From: Mesostigma viride
Taxonomy: Eukaryota > Streptophyta > Mesostigmatophyceae > Mesostigmatales > Mesostigmataceae
Direction: 5' to 3'
DNA length: 64,000 bases
NCBI GenBank assembly: GCA_009746045.1
Contig: RPFO01000027.1
Location: 1,934,202-1,998,201 of the forward strand
The notes under the pieces are model-generated. The model ran no database searches. It was not told where the DNA came from and saw only the letters and a program-made list of their open reading frames with translations. Below, piece by piece: positions 41,101-50,215 of this stretch; within the stretch, counting starts at the first letter, position 1, and every line of letters begins with the position of its first letter. The translations under genes were made by a program, and so were the position numbers.

Positions 41101-44100
41101 TATGCCGTCGGCTCGCGGCTAACAAGGCTTCGGGGACAGCCCCTAGAAACAGTCCCCTGTTCCACTCCCATGCCTCGACCTAGCAGTCGGGTGATAGACA
41201 TGGTGGTGCCGGTATTTCGGGCTACAACTTCATCTGTCAACTGTCAGATTCGTACAACCCAACGAGTGCTAGATTACCTACGCCTCGGCGTTGTGCAATC
41301 ACCCCCGAATACCCCGAGCAAGCGGCAGGCTCGCATCCTACGCTTGCAGGACAAAATCAATGCGATGAAAAGCACTATTCCCTCCGTTCCCACCCCCTCC
41401 ATTCCACCCCCACCCCACCTCCCGCTGCATCCACCCCCATCATCCATCGCCGTTCTCCCCTGTTGGGCCAGCAGGCATCCTTGGCCCTTGCCACTTTCAA
41501 CACACGCACATTGCTAGCAGATGACGACCATAGCTACCGGGTAGAGGAGCTCGTCGCATTTTGCATTGCACATCGTGTATCTATTCTAGGCGTGCAGGAG
41601 CACCGTCGCACGGTGCCATTTGGCACGGTGAGCACTAACCGCCTTGCAGGCGGTTGGCGTTTCTACTTCGCTAGATCGATCGAAGTGGGACGCCAGGCCA
41701 AGGTGGTGTTGGTCTTTTGTGTTCGCCGCTGGCAGTTGCTAGCCTCAGCACGCGCTGAAGTTTCTAACCCCACGCCTTATGGTAGCACATTTCACCTCCG
41801 TCGAGGGGCGGTCTAAACACCACCTCACGGTGGGGGTGGGCTACGCACCCCATAGTGGTCTACCTGAGTTGGAACGCCAGAAGTTCTTCGAGGACTTGCA
41901 TAGCCTTGAGGGGGCCACCCCGGCCCGCCACTTTTTGGTTATGCTGCTCGACACCAATGCCACGCTCCTCGTGGGCACTGCTGGCAGTCGCTTTGCGCCT
42001 GCTGACACGGTTGCTAAAGACAATACTCCCCTGTTTTCTGCCTTTTTGCGGGATAGCGGGATGGCATGCTGTCAACTGCCACTTCCAACGTCCCTCACAG
42101 GACTTGGTCACTTTTCGGGGCCCTAACGGCCGTCAGGCCTGTCTGGACTACGTGGTGGTACGGCAGCCCAGACCTGTGCACTCCGGTTCTGGACACCCGA
42201 GTGTTCGACACGCCCACGGTGTCCTCTGACCACCGGCCGGTTGGTGCGCGCGACCATTCGGCTCCGGTTCCCCGTCCCCGAGCGCCGCGCTCCAGTGGTC
42301 CGCCCTGACTGGTCTGCTCTACGCCCGGTCCGGGGAGATCCTGAGGACTGGACGGACGCCGAGCACGAGCGCGCAACAGGCCGGTGCCGACGGGAGTACC
42401 TGTCGGCCCTGGACGCCCGGGCGGACGTCGACGAGCTGGACAAGGGTGCCCCCAACGCCGCCATTTTTGCGGGCTTTGCGGCCCGTGCCCCGCCGCCGCC
42501 CAGGCCCGCTCTACCGCCAGGACCCCAAGGTCTTGGCCGCCCGGCACCGCCTCAAGCGTAACCGGGACCCACTGCAGAAACCGGTGCTCAAGGCCGCCCT
42601 CGTGGAGGCCTACGAGCACGCTCAGGACGCGGAGGCGGCCCAGTGGATCGCAGATGCCAAGGCCTGCCAAGCTCGCAACCAGGGCAAGGACATGTGGTAC
42701 CACCTCGACCGGCTCGGCGGCCGGCGGCAGCGCACCCCAGTGGAGCACACGGGGGACGGCACGGCGCCGGTCAGCCTTGACCGCTGGTTGGCCCACAATG
42801 TTTCCTTGACCGGTGGGGCTCGGGCCCCCCCCCCCGCCGCTTCACCGGCCCCGAGACGGCCGCCCCCCTCGGGGTTGCCGGACCCCCGCCGCCGCCAGCG
42901 CCCCCCTCCTCGGCCGCAGACTACCAAGTCCCCGCCTTGCAGGAGGGCTGCCTTGCCACCAACCGGACGTCGTCCACCCCTTCACTTTGAAGGAATTGGA
43001 CGGCCGCGCCCTTGCTCGCCTGCGGTACCATGCGGCGGTCGGTGCCGACCACCTTTCTGCTGAGCTGCCGTGAAGACCCCTGATCCGGCGGTTAGGGATC
43101 TTCTGCTGGCGTTCTGCAACCGTGTCCTGCTTTCTGACGAGCCTCCGCCTGCTGAGTGGCAGACGGCTATCCGCGTCATGCTGTACAAGAAGGGCTCTGC
43201 TGCTGACCCCGGTAACTACCGGGGTGTCTGCCTCCAGAGCGCCGCGCTGAAGGTCTTCATGCGCATGATGCTGCACAGGCTCCGCGCCGCGCTGGACCCA
43301 CACCTGGGCCGGTGAGTCTCAGATGGGTTTCCGTCGTGGTCGTAACACTGTCATGGCTGTGTTTGTCGCGCGCCGGTTGATGGAGGAGGTGCGTCGCCTT
43401 TGCCCTGATGGTTTGCCGCTGGTCTTCATTTTTGTCGACTATATCATGCAAGGCCTTTGACACGGTCCTCTGGGAGGCTCTTTGGGCCATCCTAGCTCTG
43501 GATCGCGGGGTACCACCTGCGTTTATTGCTGCCATTCGTCGACTGTATGAGGGCTCACAGGCAGTAGTGCGGACTGCGGAAGGCACCACCCCACCATTCC
43601 CCCTTCACCACGGGGTGTGGCAAGGTTGTGTCCTGTCCCCATACCTGTTCATTATTGTCGTGGATCACGTCATGCGCCGAGCACGTGCGCGCTTTACTGC
43701 TCTTAAGCTAGGGGTTCGAGCCAGGCTTGGACATCCTTAACGAGCTCGAGCACGGCGGGGTTAAACCAGGCTACCGCCTGGCCGACCTGATTTATGCGGA
43801 TGACACCACCCTCATCGCGCGCCCCGTGCACATTCAGACCTGGCTGGACTGTCTGGGCCTGGAGGCGAGGGCGGTGGGGTTGGAGATTAGTGTCGAAACT
43901 GAGGCGATGGTGATTGGGGCCTCCAGTACACCGCTGCTGCCGCGCCTGCTCGACGGGACGGAGGTCCCGTTCCGCGATCGCTTCAAACTGTTGGGGAGTT
44001 GGCTCCCTGACACCGCAGACGATGTGGGGCATCCGCATCGGCCTGGCCAGGGCCAGGCTCCGTTCGCTCAACACCTACTGGCGCTCGAAGGGCCTGGGCG

Positions 44101-44740
44101 AGCACCGCAAGCGCATGCTCTTCAAGGTCCTCGTCCTCACGGTGCTCACGTATGGCGCCGAGGCGTGGACAGTCACACCCACACTGGCAGCTAAGCTCGA
44201 CGGCACGGTTTACAGGATGCTCCGACAGGTCCTGAACGTAGGGTTTTCCAAGCGCCCGTCATTAGAGTCTTTGTATCAGGGTACTGTGCCTCGTATTTCG
44301 GACGAGATTAGGCAGCGTAGGATAGAATTTGTAGGACACCTTGCTCGCACCAGCCAGGTCGACACCGCCCTTGGTCTGGCAGGCCCCCAGCGGCTTGGGG
44401 TCAGTGGGCCCAGCTCCAGAAATCACACCCTTTCACTCAAATCGTAGAGCCGCCCAGCCATTACCGGTTGAAACCATTACCGTGGCCTGTATTGGTTGGT
44501 GGCGAACATAAAGAATTTTATTCTAGGCGCCTCCACTCTCCACGCCCGGAGAGCCGGATAGCATCGTCTTACACAGCGCATCCGCCGTAGCGTAGTTAGG
44601 TACGTTTTATAGATTAGCTTAGAGTTCGCTTAGTTGAGTTCCGCGGCTTCGTCCACCTCCATCCATCCAGCAAGGGAATGTGTGCTACATGATCTCCCAA
44701 CGGAGTCATGTTATATTTTAATTTAATTTAATTTAATAGC
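41101..44740 (+). pseudogene. LINE-B: second LINE copy, ORF2 broken by many indels
   Basis: Near-full-length homologue of LINE-A from the ORF1-ORF2 linker (41101 onward, matching 6066-6190) to the 3' end CTACATGATCTCCCAACGGA ... plus (TTTAA)n tail at 44711-44740. Endonuclease pieces lie at 41463-41816 and 41779-42126, the linker at 42241-43063, and reverse transcriptase pieces at 43070-43315, 43408-43740, 43727-44194 and 43914-44447. The frame changes at each junction through small insertions, several of them exactly 4 bp. The catalytic block is cut at FVDYI by a TGCA insertion. It cannot encode ORF2. Sequence 44400-44650 diverges from LINE-A after TSQVDTALGLAGPQRLG. Confidence 0.85.
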
Positions 44741-45417
44741 GGCCCGAGCCGACTTTGCCAGCAAATGCTGGGATCAAGTTGCGCGGCTAAAAAGTGGCCT
44801 CCCTACGTCCCCTACTACTACACCACTCTAAGTACTGACTGCCCATCACAGTTGCGCCACTCCTGACGGCTGCCGGCATGGCGCAGGTACAAGGTCTAGT
44901 GACGTACGTTTGAAGCTTCCTAGGCCTGCACTTCGGGACCACACTGAGCGTTGGCACAATAAGGCCGGCCGGTCCAGGGACCCTCGTGACAAGCGCTAGT
45001 ATTATGCTACCTACCGCAGGTCGGTCCCCTTTGAGCCCGTCCACGCGTCATATGTAAAATGAGCGAAGCTCAACAATTAGCGGAGAGTGGTGCCAGTAAT
45101 TAATTCGGAAATTGTGCTAGATGTACTACGTGAGCTCCGGCCTGGTGCGTAGGAGTCCTACACACTTGTCCACTTGCACATCTTACATATAAAGCATAGA
45201 GCAACAAGCGCTTGACTTAATAAAACTATTTTGTTTACAATGTAGCCTTTATTTTAGATAATTCAATAATAAAATGGCCTACCAGGTCAAAGACCCTGCC
45301 TCTACCGTGTTGTCTCTAGTGTAGACCGTGTTGTCTCTAACAGAAATTTGTGGCTTCCTAACATGACCGAGGGTATAGTTAACCAACTAATTGATAATCA
45401 GAACTCCACGCAATGAG
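44741..45417. other. Gene-free interval
   Basis: No gene, repeat array or RNA gene recognised between the LINE-B tail and the LTR retrotransposon. Confidence 0.5.
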
Positions 45418-45422
45418 CCTAG

Positions 45423-46007
45423 TGTTACGTCCCAGCCCTTTTGGTCGGACGTAACAATGGAATAAATTACTAAGGCTGTTTGGTCTATTGTATTTGGGTT
45501 TTATGGACCTTGGCCATTGTGTGAATTGGACTAGTTCTTTTGGTCCTAGGTTGTCCTTTTAGGGGCCGGTGCAGTGGCGCCGCGCCAGTTCTGGGACCGT
45601 CCGTAGTTCTAGGCGTGGATCCTATAGTTGAGGGTCGATGTCGGCCCGGATCCTACGTGGAATGAGTGACTTGGATTGTTCTAGGGAAATTGGCGTGTAT
45701 CTGCGCCGCAATCAACCTAGGTTAAATTGGTCCGAGGACGAGAGTCTCGTCCTCTTGGTTTAATGAATGATAAGTGCGAATACGCCTACACATTGAGCCC
45801 GGGGCAATTATCCATTTGTAATTGGTATTGCTAGCCAATATAAGTGTGTACTAATTAGCTTGGCATTAAGCCGTGATGCCAGATATCTCACGACTCACGT
45901 CGTGAAGCGCAACCTACTTTAGGCTATCTTGAATTATTCCTAATTCCGGCAAGGAGGGTCTTTCGCTACGTAGCTCAGGCTAGGTGTGTCTGGGCAGGGA
46001 CGTAACA
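45423..46007 (+). repeat. 5' LTR
   Basis: 585 bp, TG...CA ends within an 8-bp inverted repeat TGTTACGT/ACGTAACA. It matches 53649-54233. An internal 10-bp hairpin GAGGACGAGA/TCTCGTCCTC lies near 45731-45752. Confidence 0.92.
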
Positions 46008-46762
46008 CTGGTTATCGGAGGAAATGTGCTGGAAAGGTTAGCTAACTCTCGCGGAGAGGGTTAGTGAGCCAATTAGGATACCAAGACGAAGCTTGGCGTA
46101 GGTAGAGGTTCCGGAATTCAACGATTGCTGTCAGGCCGGCGGCCAGCCCGTAAAGGGATTCAACGACGACCTAGGCAGTAAGCGGCCAGTCTGGGATACT
46201 CGGCGGGGCTAGCAATAGTCCTGTGGTGAGGTGCTGCCAACGATAGCGTTCAGCTCTCCTGTTTTCAACGACACCTAGTGGCGGCCAGGGCTTGCCTTCA
46301 ACGACACCGGGTGGCGGCCAGCTCAGGAGGGATTAACGTCATCGAAGATGGTACGTCCCCTAGTTAGAATTCTTTCTTTACAAGCTATGCCTGCTGAAGG
46401 CTAGCTGGCGAGCTCGCTTTCTCTCCGGGACCGCACGCGTAGGGGGTTTATGTTATATGTTGTACCCTCTATAGGTTGTAAATGTCGTTGGTGCCCATGG
46501 ACGTCGCGGAGACGGCCATTCGTTGTTTGACCTGCAAGGGGTCGTGGGGGTGGATACCGTCTGGCTGTTGCCGACTGTGTTGACGGTGTTCACCTCCGTG
46601 TGTGCGTATAGCCCGTTCCGCGGAAAGCTCGGGCGTGTGCTGTGTTAGACTCTGTGTTTCTCCCTCTTTTGTGTCAACTGGTAAAGGTCACTGCACCTAG
46701 AGGTAGCCTGGGATCCCCTCTTTCTCTCCTGCTTGCAAGCCTCTGCCAGCCCATGATGTAAC
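46008..46762 (+). other. Leader with putative primer-binding site and repeated motif
   Basis: TGGTTATCGGAGG just after the LTR (46009) partly resembles the initiator-Met tRNA primer site TGGTATCAGAG, a tentative match. TTCAACGA ... GCGGCCAG occurs four times (46117, 46158, 46264, 46297), the last two nearly identical. This may be a structured packaging or dimerisation region. Confidence 0.45.
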
Positions 46763-47104
46763 ATGCCCAGACGCAACAGAATAAATAAGGGTGGTCAATC
46801 TGGATTTCCTTACTATGCCGTGGCCCATGATGGGGGCGAGGGTAGACCAGCCATATTTTACAGTTGGAAGGCATGTGAAGAACACATCAAGGACAAGATA
46901 GTGTCTAAAGACTCTAGTGCCAAGTGGAAGGGATTTGATAACCTCATGGACGCAGATAGGTTTGTTAGGGAACATATGCCATTGCCTGAGGGGATGCACA
47001 CCACACGTGAATGCTCTAAACCACCCACGCTCAGCAGTCAGGGGGAGGGGACAGCAGGTACAGTGACCTTCTCTCAGTTGACAATTGGCCCCAGCAAACA
47101 GTAG
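46763..47104 (+). CDS. Small RNase H1-type hybrid-binding-domain protein (Cauli_VI fold)
   Basis: A 113-aa frame from ATG 46763, between the 5' LTR and gag. Residues about 16-70 read YYAVAHDGGEGRPAIFYSW, then a KACEEHIKDKI helix, KWKGFDNLMDADRFV. The order 'YYAV..G..PGIF.SW..C...I......KWK.F....A..FV' is the RNase H1 N-terminal hybrid-binding domain (also called the Cauli_VI or viroplasmin domain), which binds RNA:DNA hybrids. The basic N-terminus (MPRRNRINKGG) fits nucleic acid binding. There is no RNase H catalytic domain after it. The tail (about 80-113) is Ser/Thr/Gly-rich. I infer a role with reverse-transcription intermediates; the family call is confident, the role is not. Confidence 0.8.
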   Translation: MPRRNRINKGGQSGFPYYAVAHDGGEGRPAIFYSWKACEEHIKDKIVSKDSSAKWKGFDNLMDADRFVREHMPLPEGMHTTRECSKPPTLSSQGEGTAGTVTFSQLTIGPSKQ

Positions 47105-47238
47105 AGGAGACCATTACTAGGGAGTAGTATTAGGTTCTATAGTTATAGCTCTATAGCACGTGGTTGCTCTCTCTAGCTTTCTCTCTCTTCCTTCCTGGGG
47201 AGGTGTTGCCTGCAGTGTAAGGTACCGGTACGAGCACC

Positions 47239-48774
47239 ATGCCAACACGGTCCCAAACAAGGAACGCCAGAGATACAGAGGAAGAGACTAGAGAACGAGA
47301 TCTTGAGAATACAGAAGTAGAACCGGTAGACAACCACGAGCACGGTACAGAGAGGATAGAGGTACCACTGCACGTCCAAGCAGGGACAGATACAGGTGAG
47401 GTCATGGAGAGACCTGCGGAAGGCTTCCCACGATCCAGAGATCAGAACCCTAGGTTCCCAGCGGATGGGGACAATCTAGACGCCTTAACAAGGCAGGGAG
47501 ATGACAGGAATGACCGAGAGAGGCTCCAGGAGCAACAGCAGCAGCAGCAACAGCAGCAACAGCAGCAGCAGCAGCAACCGCAGCAGCAGCAACAGCAGCA
47601 GCAGCAGCAGCAGCAACGGTCACCACAGCAGCAATGGCAACAGCAGCAACCCCGGATGCAGCAGCAACAACCCCAGACGAGACCACAATGGCTACCACCT
47701 GATCCAGAGCAGCAGAGAGACGAGTATGAAGATACCCTGCACTACCGCCATCAGCAGCCAGTCACCGGGCGGCCAACGCATCCTTGGGCAGGTCGGGGGC
47801 GGCCCCAGGGACCTCCACCGGGCCCCCCACACCGGGGCAGACGCAGAGTGTCCTTCGGCAGCACGTCCCTGTTACCCACGGCGCTATGGTATTCGGACGA
47901 GGAAGGGGAGGTCCCAGGGGCAGATGGCGAGTTCGATGACCTGGAAGGGACTTACGAGGCGGACGAGGGAACTGTCACGCAGGGCCCGCCCGTTGGTACT
48001 CATAGACCACGGACCAGCCCAGGGGAGACCAGGAGCAGTGTCACCACCAGAGACGAGGAGACTCACACGCCAGTCCAGCGCCCGGCACCTCAACCGCAGC
48101 GCCCACGGGTGCTTGACCAAAGCGCGGTCCCCTCGCCTGCGCCTGCTGGCAACCTCAGCTTCAGCAGGGTGGCCTTGGATGACCCGGGGTATGAACACCC
48201 CTCATCCGTCCAGGTGCGGCGGACTCATGGTACGCCGTCCAGATCCAGCTCTCTCCCCCGGTCGCAGCCCCCCGACTTCGGCGATATCCCCCACGTAGAC
48301 GTCGGTGGGCCCGTCACCGCCGCGGTAAAGGCCCCACCGATGCCCAATTTCAAGAATGTACCCAAGCTGCACGCGGACATGAAACCGCGCGAGGTAGAGG
48401 AATGGGGACGCATGTGGCGACGGCAGTATACCATCTGGCGCAATCATCACAACTGGCAGCTGGCCACCAGCGATCTGATTGGGCTAGTGATTAACTCCTG
48501 TATGGACCCCTCGGTGATAAGCATCTTGAACTGTGAGAGCATCGCGTCCCAGTCATACCCGCAAACCTTGGCGGAACTGATGGACCGAGTGCGTCGCAAG
48601 CTGGTGCCCCCAGATGCTACACTCCACGAGCGGATGGCCTTCAGCAAGCTGCGCCAGGGGACCACCCCATATCGCGAGTTTCTGTCTAAGTTCGAGTCCA
48701 GCGCCGCCTACCTGGCTGACATGATCGACCTGGTACGAGTACAAGAGCAGGTTCATCGAGGCACTCTGCCCTGA
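47239..48774 (+). CDS. Gag, first reading frame
   Basis: 511 aa. Residues about 1-95 are charged. About 96-160 is a polyglutamine-rich tract (CAG/CAA repeats, 47527-47680). About 160-370 is Pro/Gly/Arg-rich and disordered. About 370-500 is a retrotransposon capsid-like domain: PPMPNFKNVPKLHADMKPRE, EEWGRMWRRQYTIWRNHH, DPSVISILNC, LMDRVRRKLVPPDATL and AFSKLRQGTTPYREFLSKFE. The frame stops at 48774, but the capsid fold clearly continues in the +1 frame from 48740 (YKSRFIEALCPELQDEVF). Either a frameshift mutation or a programmed shift in 48731-48745 separates them. Confidence 0.82.
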   Translation: MPTRSQTRNARDTEEETRERDLENTEVEPVDNHEHGTERIEVPLHVQAGTDTGEVMERPAEGFPRSRDQNPRFPADGDNLDALTRQGDDRNDRERLQEQQQQQQQQQQQQQQQPQQQQQQQQQQQQRSPQQQWQQQQPRMQQQQPQTRPQWLPPDPEQQRDEYEDTLHYRHQQPVTGRPTHPWAGRGRPQGPPPGPPHRGRRRVSFGSTSLLPTALWYSDEEGEVPGADGEFDDLEGTYEADEGTVTQGPPVGTHRPRTSPGETRSSVTTRDEETHTPVQRPAPQPQRPRVLDQSAVPSPAPAGNLSFSRVALDDPGYEHPSSVQVRRTHGTPSRSSSLPRSQPPDFGDIPHVDVGGPVTAAVKAPPMPNFKNVPKLHADMKPREVEEWGRMWRRQYTIWRNHHNWQLATSDLIGLVINSCMDPSVISILNCESIASQSYPQTLAELMDRVRRKLVPPDATLHERMAFSKLRQGTTPYREFLSKFESSAAYLADMIDLVRVQEQVHRGTLP

Positions 48775-49282
48775 GCTGCAGGACGAGGTATTCAAGCACT
48801 ATGCTGATGTCCCTTGGGAAGAGTGGGACATCTTGAATATCCAGAGGTATCTTCTGCAGGTGGCCGACGTAGTGGCTCGCGGGCGCGCACCATTGGTGCG
48901 TCGTTTCTTCCGATCAGGTCCCCCGCACGACGGCGAGGGAAACGAGGACTCCCCCGATGACCTGGAGGACGGGAACGCTGACCATGGCCTCAACGCCATC
49001 GACGCGAGTAAAGCCCGTTGCTTCATGTGCTTTGAGGTGGGTCACCTCAGGCGCGACTGCCCCAAACTCCGTAGCAGGCATGCTGGACGTGGCACGGGGG
49101 AGACCGAGCCCAGGTTTTCAGGCCCGGCGTTCGGCAGTCGCCCGGACTCCTCCGGCCCAAGGGACAAGCCCCGCAACGCGGACGAGCGGGCGCCAGCAGG
49201 CCCGGCAGTTCACGACTCAGCACCAGCAGCCGCGGCCGCCAGCGATGAGTTCTACCAAGGGCGTGCTGCGCGCGGTCAATGA
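48740..49282 (+). CDS. Gag, second reading frame with zinc knuckle
   Basis: Continues the capsid domain (FIEALCPELQDEVFKHYADV, then WDILNIQRYLLQVADVVARG). It carries a CCHC zinc knuckle CFMCFEVGHLRRDC (Cys-X2-Cys-X4-His-X4-Cys) near 49019-49062, the nucleocapsid signature. The tail is Gly/Arg/Pro/Ala-rich. Expression must come from a frameshift near 48740 or this copy is gag-deficient. Confidence 0.8.
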   Translation, partial: YKSRFIEALCPELQDEVFKHYADVPWEEWDILNIQRYLLQVADVVARGRAPLVRRFFRSGPPHDGEGNEDSPDDLEDGNADHGLNAIDASKARCFMCFEVGHLRRDCPKLRSRHAGRGTGETEPRFSGPAFGSRPDSSGPRDKPRNADERAPAGPAVHDSAPAAAAASDEFYQGRAARGQ

Positions 49283-49497
49283 GATCGAGGCTCATCGACT
49301 AGCCTCCGGACAGCGTGCGACCTTTGAGTCACCAGCAGTGGCCGGTTACGAGTTTGCCGCTGCGAAGTATACTATAATATATATTATATAAGTATATTTA
49401 AGTAATAATTATATTTTTATAATATGTTCACTCCGGTGCGCTTTTCCAGTCCTAGTGGCTGGCCACCTTAGCCATTCTGAGAATGCCCACCTGTGTA

Positions 49498-49670
49498 GGG
49501 CAAGGGGGGGGTGTCTGTTTTGCCCCACATCTGTACCAAATACCAAGGGTGCATTGGTCCTGCACAGTAGCAGGTCACCCTGTTATCATGATGTCAGTAG
49601 TACGAAGGGTGCATTGGTCCTGCCCAGTAGCAGGTCACCCTGTTATCATGCTATCAGCAGTAAGGGGGGT
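49498..49670 (+). repeat. ~61-bp tandem duplication within the LTR element
   Basis: AAGGGTGCATTGGTCCTGC, then CAGTAGCAGGTCACCCTGTT, occurs at 49547 and 49608 with a few differences. Confidence 0.8.
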
Positions 49671-49836
49671 GTTTGGAATCATACACTGACCCCATGCATA
49701 GACGCCGTTGGCGGTAATGGGAAATTACTATTAGGCGTCTAGCACTAGTGGTTTTATATAGGGTACCGTTGGCGGTAATGGGATATTTTATATATGAGAT
49801 TGTAATAATATATTCAGACACGGCCAACCAACCGTC

Positions 49837-50215
49837 ATGGATGTCAAGTTTTTGGTCGTCACAGGCGCTTCCACGTCCTTCATCAACGCGGCACTGGTGC
49901 GCCGGCTGGGCCTGACGCCCAGCCCCCACACCGGACGGCCGTGCATCTGACCCACTCGGATGGTCGCCAACACCAATCGCCGGTCTGGCAGATATCAAGG
50001 TGTGCTGCAAGGCACCCCGTTCGACCTGGCTGCGACCATCGCACCGCTGGGCGCAGCGGACATCATCATTGGGCTCGACTTTGGACGCGCTGGATGTGGA
50101 CATTCGCGTGCGCCGGCGAGTAGTTTGGTTTCCCGATGGTTCCTTTTGGTGCCCTGACGGCGAGTATAGGGCATATCGCATTACACACGAGCGCCCGGCG
50201 GTCCAGCATCCTTGA
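49837..50215 (+). pseudogene. Retropepsin-like protease remnant
   Basis: MDVKFLVVTGASTSFINAAL then VRRLGLTPSPH matches the start of an aspartic protease, but the catalytic Asp of D-T-G-A-S is Val here. After an in-frame TGA (49948-49950) the same frame resumes with GVLQGTPFDLAATIAPLGAA then DIIIGLDF, the conserved second half (IIIG.D). Two lesions make this copy inactive. Confidence 0.65.
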
